Numbered from the stretch's first letter, positions 17,506 to 29,656 are shown. The stretch is 64,000 nucleotides of DNA from Pseudomonas chlororaphis subsp. chlororaphis (GCF_003945765.1 NZ_CP027712.1:3162001-3226000), one strand, 5' to 3'. Numbers and translations: made by a program. Notes: generated from the sequence alone by a model not told the origin.

Positions 17506-18006
17506 ATGGCTCAAGTCACTCTTAAAGGCAACCCGGTTCAAGTCAACGGCCAACTGCCACAAGCCGGCGCCAAGGCGCCAGCGTTCTCCCTGGTGGGCGC
17601 CGGTCTGGCCGACATCACCCTGAGCAGCTTTGCCGGCAAGCGCAAAGTGCTGAACATCTTCCCGAGCGTCGACACCCCGACCTGCGCCACCTCCGTGCGC
17701 AAGTTCAACGCCCAGGCCAGCGGCCTGAACAACACCGTGGTGCTGTGCATCTCGGCTGACCTGCCGTTCGCCCAGGCCCGTTTCTGCGGCGCCGAAGGCC
17801 TGGAAAACGTGCAGAACCTGTCGACCCTGCGTGGCCGCGAGTTCATCGAGAACTACGGCGTGGCCATTGCCGACGGCCCACTGGCCGGCCTGACTGCCCG
17901 CGCGGTGGTGGTACTGGACGAGAACGACACCGTGCTGCACAGCGAGCTGGTCAAGGAAATCGCTGAAGAACCGAACTACGACGCGGCCTTGGCCGTTCTG
18001 AAGTAA
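17506..18006 (+). CDS. tpx: thiol peroxidase Tpx
   Basis: A 166-residue atypical 2-Cys peroxiredoxin. It has the family opening [18 protein letters not shown], the peroxidatic Cys in [16 protein letters not shown], and the resolving Cys in [18 protein letters not shown]. It reduces lipid and other organic hydroperoxides with electrons from thioredoxin. The length equals that of E. coli Tpx. An AAAGGA site precedes the ATG, and the intrinsic terminator at 18026 closes a single-gene unit. Nothing unusual is seen in the protein. Confidence 0.97.
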   Translation: MAQVTLKGNPVQVNGQLPQAGAKAPAFSLVGAGLADITLSSFAGKRKVLNIFPSVDTPTCATSVRKFNAQASGLNNTVVLCISADLPFAQARFCGAEGLENVQNLSTLRGREFIENYGVAIADGPLAGLTARAVVVLDENDTVLHSELVKEIAEEPNYDAALAVLK

Positions 18007-18025
18007 CAGGTTTTACAATTATTCA

Positions 18026-18054
18026 CGGCCTGGCCCTGTCCAGGCCGTTTTTAT
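18026..18054 (+). terminator. rho-independent terminator after tpx
   Basis: CGGCCTGG, loop CCCTGT, CCAGGCCG, then TTTTTATTT. The 8-bp GC-rich stem is perfect. Confidence 0.92.
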
Positions 18055-18181
18055 TTGTGCTTCAGTGGCTTAGCAGACACTTGCAAACGTAAGCCCAAGG
18101 TAAATTGCCGGTAAAGGCGCTTTGCTAAACACCGGCCAGTGCTTATCTTTCAGCCTTCTGAAAAAGATCCCCTCGCGCCCA

Positions 18182-19498
18182 ATGGTTGATCACTCCATGC
18201 AATCCTCCGTTTCCCGCAACTCCCGTCGCTGGCTGCTCGGCCTGCTTGTCCTGTTGGCCATCGTCGGCCTGTGCTGGAAGTTCTGGCCGGCCTCGACCAC
18301 CCCAAAGGATGCCACCGGGCAAAAGGCCACGGCCGGACACACCGGTCGCAGCGGGTCCATGCGGCCGGGGTTTGGCGGCGCGAGCGGGCCGATCCCGGTG
18401 CGGGTGGCGCCGGCCACGCGCGGGGACTTCGCGCTGTATTACAAGGCACTGGGCACCGTCACCGCGCTGAACACCATCAATGTGCGCAGCCGGGTGGCCG
18501 GTGAGCTGGTCAAGGTGGCCTTCGAGGAAGGGCAGATGGTCAAGGCCGGCGACCTGCTGGCGGAAATCGACCCGCGGCCTTACCAGAACGCCTTGCTCCA
18601 GGCCGAAGGCACGCTGTTGCAGAACCAGGCGCAACTGAAGAACGCCCAGGTCGACTACGAGCGTTATCGCGGCCTGTATGCCCAGGACAGTATCGCCAAG
18701 CAGACCCTGGACACCGCCGCGGCGCTGGTCGGCCAGTACCAGGGTACGGTCAAGACCAACCAGGCGGCGGTCAACGACGCCAAGCTCAACCTCGAATTCA
18801 CCAAGATCCGCGCGCCGATCACCGGCCGCGTCGGCCTGCGCCAGCTGGACGTCGGCAACCTGGTGGCGGCCAACGACACCACCGCGCTGGCGATCATCAC
18901 CCAGACCCAGCCGATCAGCGTGGCCTTCACCCTGCCGGAGAACAACCTGAGCAGGGTGCTGGAGCGTTATCGCAGCGGCGCCAGGCTGCCGGTGGAAGCC
19001 TGGGACCGCGGCGACCAGGCGCTGCAGGCCAGCGGCGTGCTGCAAAGCCTCGACAACCAGATCGACACCACCACCGGCACCCTGAAGTTCAAGGCGCGCT
19101 ACGAGAACCGCGACCAGGCGCTGTTCCCCAACCAGTTCGTCAACGTGCGCGTGCTTGCCGACACCCTGAAAAACGTAGTGCTGGCGCCGTCGGCGGCGAT
19201 CCAGTTCGGCACCAACGGCACCTTCGTCTATGCCCTGGACGGCGCCAACAAGGTCAAGATCCGCCAACTGCAGGTCGGCGACAGCAATGGCGATTCCACC
19301 GTGATCAAGGCCGGCCTGGAAGCCGGCGACCGCGTGGTGCTGGAAGGCACCGACCGCCTCAAGGACGGCAGTGAGGTGGAAGTGGTCAACACCCCCGAAG
19401 AAGTGCCGGCCACCCCGACCCAGCACCTGCAGGGCCAGCCGGCCAGCTCGGCGACCACGCCGGCCACCGAGACGCCGGCGGGCAAGGTCGGCGCATGA
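18182..19498 (+). CDS. muxA: RND efflux periplasmic adaptor MuxA (MdtA family)
   Basis: A 438-residue membrane-fusion protein. An N-terminal signal anchor ([18 protein letters not shown]) is followed by the barrel-sandwich halves ([20 protein letters not shown] type), an alpha-hairpin (residues about 115-185) and the beta-barrel and membrane-proximal domains ([14 protein letters not shown]). It links the inner-membrane RND pumps MuxB/MuxC to the OpmB channel. The start is ATG 18182 or possibly 18197 (MQSSVS). It overlaps muxB by 4 bases. In P. aeruginosa the MuxABC-OpmB pump exports novobiocin, macrolides, tetracycline and aztreonam; the same substrates are inferred here. Confidence 0.93.
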   Translation: MVDHSMQSSVSRNSRRWLLGLLVLLAIVGLCWKFWPASTTPKDATGQKATAGHTGRSGSMRPGFGGASGPIPVRVAPATRGDFALYYKALGTVTALNTINVRSRVAGELVKVAFEEGQMVKAGDLLAEIDPRPYQNALLQAEGTLLQNQAQLKNAQVDYERYRGLYAQDSIAKQTLDTAAALVGQYQGTVKTNQAAVNDAKLNLEFTKIRAPITGRVGLRQLDVGNLVAANDTTALAIITQTQPISVAFTLPENNLSRVLERYRSGARLPVEAWDRGDQALQASGVLQSLDNQIDTTTGTLKFKARYENRDQALFPNQFVNVRVLADTLKNVVLAPSAAIQFGTNGTFVYALDGANKVKIRQLQVGDSNGDSTVIKAGLEAGDRVVLEGTDRLKDGSEVEVVNTPEEVPATPTQHLQGQPASSATTPATETPAGKVGA

Positions 19499-22400
19499 AT
19501 ATCTCGCGGCTGTTCATCCTCCGCCCGGTAGCCACCACCCTGAGCATGCTGGCCATTGTCCTGGCCGGCCTGATCGCCTATCGCCTGTTGCCGGTCTCGG
19601 CGTTGCCCCAGGTCGATTACCCGACCATCCGGGTGATGACCCTGTACCCCGGCGCCAGCCCCGACGTGATGACCAGCGCGGTCACCGCGCCCCTGGAGCG
19701 CCAGTTCGGGCAGATGCCCGGCCTGACCCAGATGGCCTCCACCAGCTCCGGCGGCGCCTCGGTGCTGACCCTGCGCTTCAACCTCGACATCAATATGGAT
19801 GTCGCCGAGCAGCAGGTGCAGGCGGCGATCAACGCCGCGACCAACCTGCTGCCCAGCGATCTGCCGGCGCCGCCGGTGTACAACAAGGTCAACCCGGCGG
19901 ACACCCCGGTGCTGACCCTGGCCATCACCTCCAAGACCATGCTGCTGCCCAAGCTCAACGACCTGGTCGACACCCGCATGGCGCAGAAGATCGCGCAGAT
20001 CAGCGGCGTCGGCATGGTCAGCATCGCCGGCGGCCAGCGCCAGGCGGTGCGGATCAAGGTCAACCCCGAGGCCCTGGCGGCCAACGGCCTCAACCTGTCG
20101 GACGTGCGCACCCTGATCGGCGCCTCCAACGTCAACCAGCCCAAGGGCAACTTCGACGGCCCGACCCGGGTGTCGATGCTCGACGCCAATGACCAGCTGA
20201 CCTCGCCCAAGGACTACGCCGAGCTGATCCTGGCCTACAAGAATGGCGCGCCGCTGCGCCTGAAGGACGTCGCGCAGATCGCCGGCGGCGCCGAGAACGA
20301 ACGCCTGGCGGCCTGGGCCAATGAAAACCAGGCGGTGCTGCTGAATATCCAGCGCCAGCCCGGGGCCAACGTGATCGAGGTGGTGGACCGGATCAAGGCG
20401 CTGCTGCCGAGCATCACCGACAACCTGCCGGCCGGCCTTGACGTCACCGTGCTCACCGACCGCACCCAGACCATCCGCGCCTCGGTCACCGACGTGCAAC
20501 ACGAACTGCTGATCGCCATCGCCCTGGTGGTGATGGTGACCTTCCTGTTCCTGCGCCGGGCCAGCGCCACGGTGATCCCGTCGATCGCCGTGCCGTTGTC
20601 GCTGATCGGCACCTTCGGCGTGATGTACCTGGCGGGCTTCTCGGTCAACAACCTGACCCTGATGGCCCTGACCATCGCCACCGGCTTTGTGGTCGACGAT
20701 GCGATCGTGATGCTGGAGAACATCTCGCGCTTCATCGAGGAGGGCGACAGCCCGATGCAGGCCGCGCTCAAGGGCGCCAAGCAGATCGGCTTCACCCTGG
20801 TGTCGCTGACCCTGTCGCTGATCGCCGTATTGATCCCGCTGCTGTTCATGGCCGACGTGGTCGGGCGGCTGTTCCGCGAATTCGCCATCACCCTGGCGGT
20901 GGCGATCCTGATTTCCCTGGTGGTGTCCCTGACCCTGACGCCGATGATGTGCGCGCGCCTGCTCAATCGTGAACCCAAGGAGGAAGAGCAGGGCCGGTTC
21001 TACCGGGCCAGCGGCGCCTGGATCGATTGGCTGATCGCCAGCTACGGGCGTCGCTTGCAGTGGGTGCTCAAGCACCAGCCGCTGACCCTGCTGGTGGCCG
21101 TCGGCACCCTGGCGCTGACCGTGTTCCTGTATATGGTGGTGCCCAAGGGTTTCTTCCCGGTGCAGGACACCGGGGTGATCCAGGGCATTTCCGAAGCGCC
21201 GCAGTCGGTGTCCTTCGCCGCCATGAGCCAGCGTCAGCAGGACCTGGCGAAAATCATCCTGGCCGACCCGGCGGTGCAAAGCCTGTCGTCCTATATCGGG
21301 GTCGACGGCGACAACGCCACCCTCAACAGCGGCCGGCTGCTGATCAACCTCAAGCCGCACCGCGAACGCGACCTCAGCGCCGCCGAGGTGATCGCGCGCA
21401 TCCAGCCCCAGGTCGACCAGTTGGTGGGCATCCGTCTGTTCATGCAGCCGGTGCAGGACCTGACCATCGAGGACCGGGTCAGCCGCACCCAGTACCAGTT
21501 CAGCATGTCGTCGCCGGATGCCGACCTGCTGGCCCTGTGGAGCGGGCGCCTGGTGGATGCCCTGACCCACAGGCCGGAGCTGACCGACGTCGCCAGCGAC
21601 CTGCAGGACAAGGGCTTGCAGGTGTACCTGGTGATCGACCGCGACGCCGCGTCGCGCATCGGCGTCTCGGTGTCGAACATCACCGACGCGCTGTACGACG
21701 CCTTCGGCCAGCGGCAGATTTCCACCATCTACACCCAGGCCAGCCAGTACCGCGTGGTGTTGCAGGCCCAGGCCGGGGAAACCATCGGCCCGCAGGCGCT
21801 GGAACAGATCCATGTGAAGACCACCGACGGCGGCCAGGTGCGGCTGTCGAGCCTGGCCCGGGTCGAGGAGCGCCAGGCGCAACTGGCCATCGCCCATATC
21901 GGCCAGTTCCCGGCGGTGATGATGTCGTTCAACCTGGCGCCCGGCGTGGCCCTGGGCGAGGCGGTGAACGTCATCGAGCAGGTACAGCAGGACATCGGCA
22001 TGCCGGTGGGCGTGCAGACCCAGTTCCAGGGCGCGGCCCAGGCGTTCCAGGCCTCGCTGTCGAGCACCTTGCTGCTGATCCTGGCGGCGGTGGTGACCAT
22101 GTACATCGTGCTCGGGGTGCTCTACGAGAGCTACATCCACCCGATCACCATCCTCTCCACGCTGCCGTCGGCGGCGGTGGGCGCCTTGCTGGCGCTGATC
22201 CTCAGCGGCAACGACCTGGGCATGATCGCGATCATCGGCATCATCCTGCTGATCGGCATCGTCAAGAAGAACGCGATCATGATGATCGACTTCGCCCTCG
22301 ACGCCGAACGCAACCAGGGCATGGCCCCGGAGCAGGCGATCTACCAGGCGGCGCTCCTGCGTTTCCGGCCGATCCTGATGACCACCCTGGCCGCGCTGTT

Positions 22401-22599
22401 CGGCGCCGTGCCGCTGATGCTGGCCACCGGTTCCGGCGCCGAACTGCGCCAGCCCCTGGGCCTGGTGATGGTCGGCGGCCTGTTGCTGAGCCAGATCCTG
22501 ACCCTGTTCACCACACCGGTGATCTACCTGTACTTCGACCGCCTGGGCCGGCGCTGGCGTTCGGTGCCTGAGCCCGCGGAGCCGGTAGAGCAGCCATGA
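19495..22599 (+). CDS. muxB: RND efflux transporter MuxB (MdtB family)
   Basis: A 1034-residue inner-membrane RND transporter, the usual length for the family, with 12 membrane helices and two large periplasmic loops. The first helix [19 protein letters not shown] and the conserved helix-4 segment [16 protein letters not shown], carrying the paired Asp of the proton relay, are visible. So is the second-half segment [19 protein letters not shown]. It works as a heteromultimer with MuxC, as MdtB does with MdtC. It is joined to muxA and muxC by ATGA overlaps, so the four genes are one translationally coupled operon. Confidence 0.95.
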   Translation: MNISRLFILRPVATTLSMLAIVLAGLIAYRLLPVSALPQVDYPTIRVMTLYPGASPDVMTSAVTAPLERQFGQMPGLTQMASTSSGGASVLTLRFNLDINMDVAEQQVQAAINAATNLLPSDLPAPPVYNKVNPADTPVLTLAITSKTMLLPKLNDLVDTRMAQKIAQISGVGMVSIAGGQRQAVRIKVNPEALAANGLNLSDVRTLIGASNVNQPKGNFDGPTRVSMLDANDQLTSPKDYAELILAYKNGAPLRLKDVAQIAGGAENERLAAWANENQAVLLNIQRQPGANVIEVVDRIKALLPSITDNLPAGLDVTVLTDRTQTIRASVTDVQHELLIAIALVVMVTFLFLRRASATVIPSIAVPLSLIGTFGVMYLAGFSVNNLTLMALTIATGFVVDDAIVMLENISRFIEEGDSPMQAALKGAKQIGFTLVSLTLSLIAVLIPLLFMADVVGRLFREFAITLAVAILISLVVSLTLTPMMCARLLNREPKEEEQGRFYRASGAWIDWLIASYGRRLQWVLKHQPLTLLVAVGTLALTVFLYMVVPKGFFPVQDTGVIQGISEAPQSVSFAAMSQRQQDLAKIILADPAVQSLSSYIGVDGDNATLNSGRLLINLKPHRERDLSAAEVIARIQPQVDQLVGIRLFMQPVQDLTIEDRVSRTQYQFSMSSPDADLLALWSGRLVDALTHRPELTDVASDLQDKGLQVYLVIDRDAASRIGVSVSNITDALYDAFGQRQISTIYTQASQYRVVLQAQAGETIGPQALEQIHVKTTDGGQVRLSSLARVEERQAQLAIAHIGQFPAVMMSFNLAPGVALGEAVNVIEQVQQDIGMPVGVQTQFQGAAQAFQASLSSTLLLILAAVVTMYIVLGVLYESYIHPITILSTLPSAAVGALLALILSGNDLGMIAIIGIILLIGIVKKNAIMMIDFALDAERNQGMAPEQAIYQAALLRFRPILMTTLAALFGAVPLMLATGSGAELRQPLGLVMVGGLLLSQILTLFTTPVIYLYFDRLGRRWRSVPEPAEPVEQP

Positions 22600-25500
22600 A
22601 CCTGTCCGGACCCTTTATCCGCCGGCCAGTGGCCACCATGTTGCTGAGTCTGGCGATCATGCTCCTGGGCGGTGTCAGCTTTGGCCTGCTGCCGGTGTCG
22701 CCGCTGCCGCAGATGGACTTCCCGGTGATCGTGGTCCAGGCCAGCCTGCCGGGGGCCAGCCCCGAGGTGATGGCGTCCACCGTGGCCACGCCCCTGGAGC
22801 GTTCCTTCGGCGCGATCGCCGGGGTCAACACCATGAGCAGCCGTTCCAGCCAGGGTTCGACCCGGGTCATCCTGCAATTCGACCTGGACCGCGACATCAA
22901 CGGCGCGGCGCGGGAAGTGCAGGCGGCGATCAATGCCTCGCGCAACCTGCTGCCCAGCGGCATGCGCAGCATGCCCACCTACAAGAAGGTCAACCCGTCC
23001 CAGGCGCCGATCATGGTGCTGTCGCTGACCTCCGATGTGCTGGAAAAGGGCCAGCTTTACGACCTGGCCTCGACCATCCTGTCCCAGAGCCTGTCCCAGG
23101 TGTCCGGGGTCGGCGAGGTGCAGATCGGCGGCAGTTCGCTGCCGGCGGTACGCATCGAGCTGGAACCGCAGTTGCTCAACCAGTACGGCGTGGCCCTCGA
23201 CGATGTGCGCAAGACCATCGCCGAGGCCAATGTGCGCCGGCCCAAGGGCTCGGTGGAGAACAGCGAGCAGATGTGGCAGGTACAGGCCAACGACCAGCTG
23301 GAGAAGGCCAAGGACTACGAGCCGCTGATCATCCACTACAAGGACGGCGCGGCCCTGCGCCTGAAAGACGTGGCCAAGGTCAGCGACGGCGTCGAGGACC
23401 GCTACAACAGCGGCTTCTTCAACGATGACGCGGCGGTGCTGCTGGTGATCAACCGCCAGGCCGGGGCCAACATCATCGAGACGGTCAACGAGATCAAGGC
23501 GCAACTGCCGGCGTTGCAAGCGGTGCTGCCGGCCAGCGTCAAGCTCAACCTGGCGATGGATCGTTCGCCGGTGATCAAGGCCACCCTGCATGAGGCCGAG
23601 ATGACCCTGCTGATCGCCGTGGCCCTGGTGATACTGGTGGTCTACCTGTTCCTCGGCAATCTGCGCGCCTCGCTGATCCCGACCCTGGCGGTGCCGGTGT
23701 CGCTGGTGGGCACCTTCGCGGTGATGTACCTGTACGGTTTTTCCCTGAACAACCTGTCGCTGATGGCGCTGATTCTCGCCACCGGGCTGGTGGTGGACGA
23801 CGCCATCGTGGTGCTGGAGAACATTTCCCGGCACATCGACGAAGGCATCGCGCCGATCAAGGCGGCCTACCTGGGAGCCAAGGAAGTCGGCTTCACCCTG
23901 TTGTCGATGAACGTCTCGCTGGTGGCGGTGTTCCTGTCGATCCTGTTCATGGGCGGGATCATTCAAAGCCTGTTCCGCGAATTTTCCATCACCCTGGCGG
24001 CGGCCATAGTTGTGTCCCTGGTGGTGTCCCTGACCCTGACCCCGATGCTCTGCGCCCGCTGGCTCAAGCCCCATGTGCCGGGCCGGGAGAACGGCCTGCA
24101 GCGCTGGAGCCAGCACGCCAACGACTGGATGGTGGCCAGATACGCGAGCAGCCTGGACTGGGTACTGCGCCACAAGCGCCTGACCCTGCTCAGCCTGTTC
24201 GTGACCATCGGCGTCAACATCGCGCTGTACGTGGTGGTACCCAAGACCTTCATGCCGCAGCAGGACACCGGCCAGCTGATCGGTTTTGTGCGTGGCGACG
24301 ATGGCCTGTCGTTCACCGTGATGCAGCCGAAGATGGAGATCTTCCGCCGCGAAGTGCTCAAGGACCCGGCGGTGGAGAGCGTGGCCGGTTTCATCGGTGG
24401 CAATAACGGTACCAACAACGCCTTCATGCTGGTGCGCCTCAAGCCGATCAAGGAACGCAACATTTCCGCGCAGAAGGTCATCGAGCGCCTGCGCAAGGAA
24501 ATGCCCAAGGTGCCCGGCGCCCAGTTGATGCTGATGGCCGACCAGGACCTGCAGTTCGGCGGCGGCCGCGAGCAGACCACCTCGCAGTATTCCTACATCA
24601 TCCAGAGCGGCGACCTGGGGGCGTTGCGCGAGTGGTACCCGAAAGTGGTCACCGCGCTGCGTGCCCTACCGGAGCTCACCGCGATCGACGCCCGCGAAGG
24701 GCGGGGCGCCCAGCAGGTGACCCTGGTGGTCGACCGCGACCAGGCCAAGCGCCTGGGGATCGACATGAACATGGTCACCGCGGTGCTCAACAACGCCTAC
24801 AGCCAGCGGCAGATTTCCACCATCTACGACAGCCTCAACCAGTATCAGGTGGTGATGGAGGTCAACCCGAAATACGCCCAGGACCCGGTCACCCTCAACC
24901 AGGTGCAGGTGATCACCGCCGATGGCGCGCGGGTGCCGCTGTCGACCATCGCCCACTATGAAAACAGCCTGGAAGACGACCGGGTCAGCCACGAAGGCCA
25001 GTTCGCCTCGGAAAGCATTTCCTTCGACATGGCCGAAGGGGTGACGGTGGAGCAGGGCACGGCGGCCATCGAACGGGCGATCGCCAAGGTCGGCATGCCC
25101 GAAGACGTGATCGTCAAGATGGCCGGCACCGCCGATGCCTTCGCCGCGACCCAGAAGAGCCAGCCGTTCATGATCCTCGGCGCGCTGCTGGCGGTGTACC
25201 TGGTGCTGGGCGTGCTCTATGAAAGCTACATTCACCCGCTGACCATTCTCTCCACGCTGCCGTCGGCCGGGGTCGGCGCCTTGCTGTCGATCTACGTGCT
25301 GGGCGGCGAGTTCAGCCTGATCTCGCTGCTGGGCTTGTTCCTGCTGATCGGCGTGGTGAAGAAAAACGCCATCCTGATGATCGACCTGGCGTTGCAGCTG
25401 GAGCGTCACCAAGGCCTGGGCCCGCTGGAGTCGATCCGCAGCGCCTGCCTGCTGCGCCTGCGGCCGATCCTGATGACCACCCTGGCGGCGATCCTCGGCG

Positions 25501-25703
25501 CCTTGCCGTTGCTGCTCGGCAGCGCCGAAGGCGCGGAAATGCGCCAGCCCCTGGGCCTGACCATTATCGGCGGCCTGGTCTTCAGCCAGGTCCTGACCCT
25601 CTACACCACCCCGGTGGTCTACCTCTATCTCGATCGCCTGCGCCATAAGTTCAACCACTGGCGTGGGGTCCGTACCGATGCCGCTCTGGAAACGCCGCTA
25701 TGA
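22596..25703 (+). CDS. muxC: RND efflux transporter MuxC (MdtC family)
   Basis: A 1035-residue RND transporter, paralogous to the upstream MuxB. It begins [19 protein letters not shown], has the proton-relay helix [17 protein letters not shown] and the second-half segment [19 protein letters not shown]. In the E. coli counterpart MdtBC, the two subunits form a mixed trimer in which MdtC has the main drug-transport role. The ATG overlaps the muxB stop and its own stop overlaps opmB. Nothing in the sequence suggests inactivation. Confidence 0.95.
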   Translation: MNLSGPFIRRPVATMLLSLAIMLLGGVSFGLLPVSPLPQMDFPVIVVQASLPGASPEVMASTVATPLERSFGAIAGVNTMSSRSSQGSTRVILQFDLDRDINGAAREVQAAINASRNLLPSGMRSMPTYKKVNPSQAPIMVLSLTSDVLEKGQLYDLASTILSQSLSQVSGVGEVQIGGSSLPAVRIELEPQLLNQYGVALDDVRKTIAEANVRRPKGSVENSEQMWQVQANDQLEKAKDYEPLIIHYKDGAALRLKDVAKVSDGVEDRYNSGFFNDDAAVLLVINRQAGANIIETVNEIKAQLPALQAVLPASVKLNLAMDRSPVIKATLHEAEMTLLIAVALVILVVYLFLGNLRASLIPTLAVPVSLVGTFAVMYLYGFSLNNLSLMALILATGLVVDDAIVVLENISRHIDEGIAPIKAAYLGAKEVGFTLLSMNVSLVAVFLSILFMGGIIQSLFREFSITLAAAIVVSLVVSLTLTPMLCARWLKPHVPGRENGLQRWSQHANDWMVARYASSLDWVLRHKRLTLLSLFVTIGVNIALYVVVPKTFMPQQDTGQLIGFVRGDDGLSFTVMQPKMEIFRREVLKDPAVESVAGFIGGNNGTNNAFMLVRLKPIKERNISAQKVIERLRKEMPKVPGAQLMLMADQDLQFGGGREQTTSQYSYIIQSGDLGALREWYPKVVTALRALPELTAIDAREGRGAQQVTLVVDRDQAKRLGIDMNMVTAVLNNAYSQRQISTIYDSLNQYQVVMEVNPKYAQDPVTLNQVQVITADGARVPLSTIAHYENSLEDDRVSHEGQFASESISFDMAEGVTVEQGTAAIERAIAKVGMPEDVIVKMAGTADAFAATQKSQPFMILGALLAVYLVLGVLYESYIHPLTILSTLPSAGVGALLSIYVLGGEFSLISLLGLFLLIGVVKKNAILMIDLALQLERHQGLGPLESIRSACLLRLRPILMTTLAAILGALPLLLGSAEGAEMRQPLGLTIIGGLVFSQVLTLYTTPVVYLYLDRLRHKFNHWRGVRTDAALETPL

Positions 25704-27178
25704 CTGACTGTTCGCCACGCAACCTTCCTCAGCGCCTGGCCCTGGCCCGCGGTTCGCGGCTGTTGAGCCTGAGCTTGAGCCTGGCGCTGCTCAGCGCCTG
25801 CGCCATTGGCCCGGACTATCAGCGCCCGCAAGTTGCCGAGCCCGCGCAATACAAGGAAGCGGCGGGCTGGCGCCAGGCCAGCCCCAGCGACTCCCTGGCC
25901 CGCGGCGCCTGGTGGGAGCTGTACGGCGACCGCCAGCTCAACGGCCTGATCGACAAGCTCAACAGCGCCAACCAGAGCGTGGCGCAGTCCGAGGCCCAGT
26001 ACCGCCAGGCCCAGGCCCTGGCGCGCAGCGCCCGTGGCTCGCTGTTCCCCACGGTGGACCTGAGTGCCGGCAAAACCCGCGCCAGCCAGGGCACCGGCAG
26101 CAGCAGTTCGGCCCTGAGCAGCTCCTCCAGCGGCATTCGCGATACTTACAACACCCAGCTTGGGGTGAGCTGGGAGGCCGATGTCTGGGGCAAGCTGCGC
26201 CGCGGCCTGGAAGCCAACGAAGCCAGCGCCGAAGCCAGCTTCGCCGACCTCGCGGCGATGCGCCTGAGCCAGCAGTCGGAGCTGGTGCAGAACTACCTGC
26301 AACTGCGGGTCATGGACCAGCAGAAGCGCCTGCTCGAAGCCACGGTGGCGGCCTACCAGCGCTCGCTGACCATGACCGAGAACCAGTACCGCGCCGGAGT
26401 GTCCGGCAAGGACGCGGTGGCCCAGGCGCAAACCCAGCTGAAAACCACCCAGGCCGACCTGATCGACCTGATCTGGCAGCGCGCCCAGCTGGAAAACGCC
26501 ATCGCGGTGCTGATCGGCCTGCCACCGGCCGAGTTCAGTCTGGCCGAGACCCAAGACATCCCGGCCTTGCCCCAGGTGCCGCTGAGCCTGCCGTCGCAGC
26601 TGCTGGAACGGCGCCCGGACATCGCCTCGGCCGAGCGTTCGGTGATCGCCGCCAACGCCAATATCGGCGTGGCCAAGGCCGCCTATTACCCGGACCTGAC
26701 CCTGAGCCTGGCCGGCGGCTACAGCAGCAGTACCTACGCCGACTGGATCAGCCTGCCGAACCGCTTCTGGTCGGTGGGGCCGAAACTGGCCATGACCCTG
26801 TTCGACGGCGGCCAGCGTTCGGCGGAAGTCGACCGCACCGAGGCGGCCTACGACCAGACCGTGGCCAAGTACCGCCAGACCGTGCTCGACGGCTTTCGCG
26901 AGGTGGAGAACTACCTGGTGCAGCTCAAGGTCCTGGAAGACGAGGCCGCGGTGCGCCAGCAGGCCCTGGATTCGGCGCGCGAGTCGTTGCGCCTGACCGA
27001 GAACCAGTACAAGGCCGGGGTGATCGCCTACCTGGACGTGGTGGTGGTGCAGGCCACGGCGTTGAGCAACGAACGCAGCGTGCTGAGCCTGCTGCAAAGC
27101 CGGCTGGTCACCAGCGTGCAACTGATCGCCGCCCTCGGCGGCGGCTGGGACGGCCAGCTGCAGGCCAGCAAGGAGTAA
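25700..27178 (+). CDS. opmB: outer-membrane efflux lipoprotein OpmB (OprM/NodT family)
   Basis: A 492-residue outer-membrane channel. The signal peptide ends at lipobox LSAC (SACAIGPDYQRPQV is the typical NodT-family start), followed by two OEP repeats (residues about 60-260 and 270-480) with the characteristic WWELYGDRQLNGLI and SQLLERRPDIASAER. Trimers form the tunnel through the outer membrane for the Mux pump. It is the last gene of the operon, with an ATGA overlap to muxC, and a hairpin terminator follows its stop directly. Confidence 0.93.
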   Translation: MTDCSPRNLPQRLALARGSRLLSLSLSLALLSACAIGPDYQRPQVAEPAQYKEAAGWRQASPSDSLARGAWWELYGDRQLNGLIDKLNSANQSVAQSEAQYRQAQALARSARGSLFPTVDLSAGKTRASQGTGSSSSALSSSSSGIRDTYNTQLGVSWEADVWGKLRRGLEANEASAEASFADLAAMRLSQQSELVQNYLQLRVMDQQKRLLEATVAAYQRSLTMTENQYRAGVSGKDAVAQAQTQLKTTQADLIDLIWQRAQLENAIAVLIGLPPAEFSLAETQDIPALPQVPLSLPSQLLERRPDIASAERSVIAANANIGVAKAAYYPDLTLSLAGGYSSSTYADWISLPNRFWSVGPKLAMTLFDGGQRSAEVDRTEAAYDQTVAKYRQTVLDGFREVENYLVQLKVLEDEAAVRQQALDSARESLRLTENQYKAGVIAYLDVVVVQATALSNERSVLSLLQSRLVTSVQLIAALGGGWDGQLQASKE

Positions 27179-27207
27179 CAGGCTGAATCCGCGATTCGCC
27201 TGTTTTT
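27179..27207 (+). terminator. rho-independent terminator of the mux operon
   Basis: CAGGC-T-GAATC, loop CGC, GATTC-GCCTG, then TTTTTC. A 10-bp stem with one bulged T, starting immediately after the opmB stop. Confidence 0.88.
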
Positions 27208-27225
27208 CGCAGGCTACGGACAGCC

Positions 27226-27378
27226 TGTAGCCGCTGCCGAGCCTGCGAGGCTGCGAACGGTTTGGGCGGCACTCCGACGTAGCGACCGCAAACCCTGAAT
27301 CCGCGCATCATCTGGCCTCGCACGTGGTCCGCTTTGCGAGCGCTACGCGCTCGATCGCAGGCTGCGCCAGCGGCTACA
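27226..27378. repeat. REP-like palindrome, TGTAGCCGCTGCCG family
   Basis: Left arm TGTAGCCGCTGCCGAGCCTG, right arm ending CGCCAGCGGCTACA. The left 90 bases recur in a second copy at about 29734-29825. Confidence 0.8.
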
Positions 27379-27480
27379 TCGATAGCGGCGTCCCTGGCGT
27401 TGTGTCACCGTTGCCAGCGGTCGAGTCGCTGTAACCGGTTTGTTTTATCAACCGGCTACTTTCGTCCGACTGATGGCTTT

Positions 27481-27510
27481 TTGCTTACTTTGTGAATGTG
27501 TTTCTATACG
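27481..27510 (+). promoter_or_regulatory. candidate sigma-70 promoter upstream of the MHYT-GGDEF-EAL gene
   Basis: TTGCTT, 18-base spacer, TATACG, with the start codon 67 bases downstream. Read by eye only. Confidence 0.4.
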
Positions 27511-27577
27511 CAAGCAGTACAATTGCGCCTTTTTACCGCCGGGCATGGACGCTTCCGGCTAACGCCACGAGACGTTC

Positions 27578-29656
27578 ATGCTCACCGGTACCTACTCTCC
27601 CGCCCTGGTTCTGATTTCCCTGTTTGTGGCGATTCTCGCCTCTTACACCGCGCTCGACCTGACCGGTCGCATCGCCACCACGCGTGGTCGGGCGGCGTTG
27701 CTGTGGATGGCCGGCGGCGCCCTGGCCATGGGCATTGGGGTGTGGTCGATGCACTTTATCGGCATGCTCGCCTTCAGCCTGCCCATCGACCTGGGCTACG
27801 ACACTGGCATCACCGCGTTGTCGCTGCTGATTTCCGTGCTGTCCTGCGGTTTCGCCCTGTGGCTGGTGAGCCAGCAGAGCCTGCCGCTCTGGCAGCTGGC
27901 CTTCGGCGCGCTGATCATGGGCGCCGGGATCAGCGCCATGCATTACACCGGCATGGCGGCGATGCGCATGCAGCCGGGCATCGACTACGACCCCAGCCTG
28001 TTCGGCGCCTCGCTGCTGATTGCCGTCGGCGCCTCGGCCGCGGCGCTGTGGATCGCCTTTCACCTGCGCCGTAATACCCCTTATGTACGCCTGGCCCGTT
28101 GTGGGGCCGCGGTGGTGATGGGCATCGCCATTGTCGGCATGCACTACACCGGCATGGCCGCGGCGCGCTTCGCCGACGGCAGTTTCTGTGGCGCGGCGGT
28201 GGACGGCCTGAGCGGCAAGGGCCTGGACAACCTGGTGCTGATCACCACCCTGGCGGTACTGGTCATTGCCTTGCTGACCTCGGTACTCGACGCGCGCCTG
28301 GAGGCGCGCACCGCGGTGCTCGCCGAGTCGCTGACCGTGGCCAACCGCGAGCTGACCCAACTGGCGCTGCACGACACCCTGACCGGCCTGCCGAACCGCA
28401 CGCTGCTGGCCGACCGTATCGACCAGGCGATGCAGCGGGTGACGGAGCAGGGCGGCTGTTTCGCGCTAATGTTCATCGACCTGGACGGCTTCAAGCCGGT
28501 CAACGATGCCTTCGGCCATCACATGGGCGACCAGTTGCTGCGCGAGGTAGCGGTGCGCCTGCGCGAAGACCTGCGCAGCCAGGACACCCTGGCGCGGATC
28601 GGCGGCGACGAGTTCGTGCTGCTGGTGCAACTGAACGAGGCGGACGATGCCTTGCGCCTGGCCGCGCGCCAGGTGGGCCTGATCGGCCAGGCGTTCCGGG
28701 TCGCCGAACACGAGTTGCAGATCTCCGCCAGCGTCGGCATCGCGGTGTACCCGGGCAACGGCCTGACGCCCCAGGAACTGCTGATGAACGCCGATGCGGC
28801 GATGTATCACGCCAAGGGCACCGGCAAGAACGGCTACAGCTTCTTCGACGCCTCGATGAACAGCGACGCGCGCCGGCAACTGCAACTGCTGCAGGACCTG
28901 CGCCATGCCGTCGAGCACGGCGAGTTCAGGCTCTATTACCAGCCCAAGTTCGATGCCGCCAACGGCTTGCCGGTGGGCGCCGAAGCCTTGTTGCGCTGGG
29001 AGCACCCGCAACTGGGGCTGCTGCTGCCGGACAAGTTCATCGATCTTGCGGAAAAGACCGGGCTGATCATCTCCATCGGCGAGTGGGTGCTCAACGAGGC
29101 CTGCCGGCAGATGCGCGAGTGGTACAGCGAAGGTTATGAAGGCTGGCGGATCGCGGTGAATATCTCGGCGTTGCAGTTCTGCCATGCCGGGCTGGTCGAC
29201 AGCGTGGCCAAGGCGCTGAGCCTGCATCGCTTGCCGGCCAACAGCCTGACCCTGGAGATCACCGAGACCACCGCCATGAGCGATGCCGATGCCAGCATGA
29301 CTGTGCTCAAGCAACTGGCGGAGATGGGCGTGGACCTGTCCATCGACGACTTCGGTACCGGTTATTCGAGCCTGATGTACCTCAAGCGCCTGCCGGCCAA
29401 CGAGTTGAAGATCGACCGCGGCTTCGTCCGCGACCTGGAGCACGACAGCGACGACGCGGCGATCGTCTCGGCCATCGTCGCCCTGGGCCGGGCCCTGGGC
29501 TTGCGGATTGTCGCCGAGGGCGTGGAAACCGATGTGCAGCAGACCTTCCTGACCCAGTTGGGCTGCGATTCGCTGCAAGGTTATTTCCTCGGCCATCCGC
29601 TGCCGGCCGCACGCTTCATGCAGAACATCCATCAGGCCGAACAGCTGGCGCTCTGA
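27578..29656 (+). CDS. mucR: MHYT-GGDEF-EAL cyclic-di-GMP enzyme (MucR-like)
   Basis: A 692-residue inner-membrane protein. The N-terminal seven-helix MHYT sensor (residues 1-245) carries the three motifs MHFIGMLAF, MHYTGMAAM and MHYTGMAAAR. The GGDEF domain has intact RIGGDEFVLL and an I-site RSQD five residues before it. The EAL domain has AEALLRWEHP, LEITETTAM, DDFGTGYSS, KIDRGFV and AEGVETD, all residues needed for phosphodiesterase activity. It can therefore in principle both make and degrade c-di-GMP. P. aeruginosa MucR, of almost the same length, promotes alginate synthesis and senses NO or oxygen; the paralogue NbdA has a degenerate GGDEF, so MucR is the better match. Confidence 0.85.
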   Translation: MLTGTYSPALVLISLFVAILASYTALDLTGRIATTRGRAALLWMAGGALAMGIGVWSMHFIGMLAFSLPIDLGYDTGITALSLLISVLSCGFALWLVSQQSLPLWQLAFGALIMGAGISAMHYTGMAAMRMQPGIDYDPSLFGASLLIAVGASAAALWIAFHLRRNTPYVRLARCGAAVVMGIAIVGMHYTGMAAARFADGSFCGAAVDGLSGKGLDNLVLITTLAVLVIALLTSVLDARLEARTAVLAESLTVANRELTQLALHDTLTGLPNRTLLADRIDQAMQRVTEQGGCFALMFIDLDGFKPVNDAFGHHMGDQLLREVAVRLREDLRSQDTLARIGGDEFVLLVQLNEADDALRLAARQVGLIGQAFRVAEHELQISASVGIAVYPGNGLTPQELLMNADAAMYHAKGTGKNGYSFFDASMNSDARRQLQLLQDLRHAVEHGEFRLYYQPKFDAANGLPVGAEALLRWEHPQLGLLLPDKFIDLAEKTGLIISIGEWVLNEACRQMREWYSEGYEGWRIAVNISALQFCHAGLVDSVAKALSLHRLPANSLTLEITETTAMSDADASMTVLKQLAEMGVDLSIDDFGTGYSSLMYLKRLPANELKIDRGFVRDLEHDSDDAAIVSAIVALGRALGLRIVAEGVETDVQQTFLTQLGCDSLQGYFLGHPLPAARFMQNIHQAEQLAL

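Noticed and set aside
19228..22140. 970-codon open frame opposite muxB
   Set aside because: A mirror of a conserved RND transporter gene; its composition (His, Gln, Arg and Gly rich) is typical of antisense reading.
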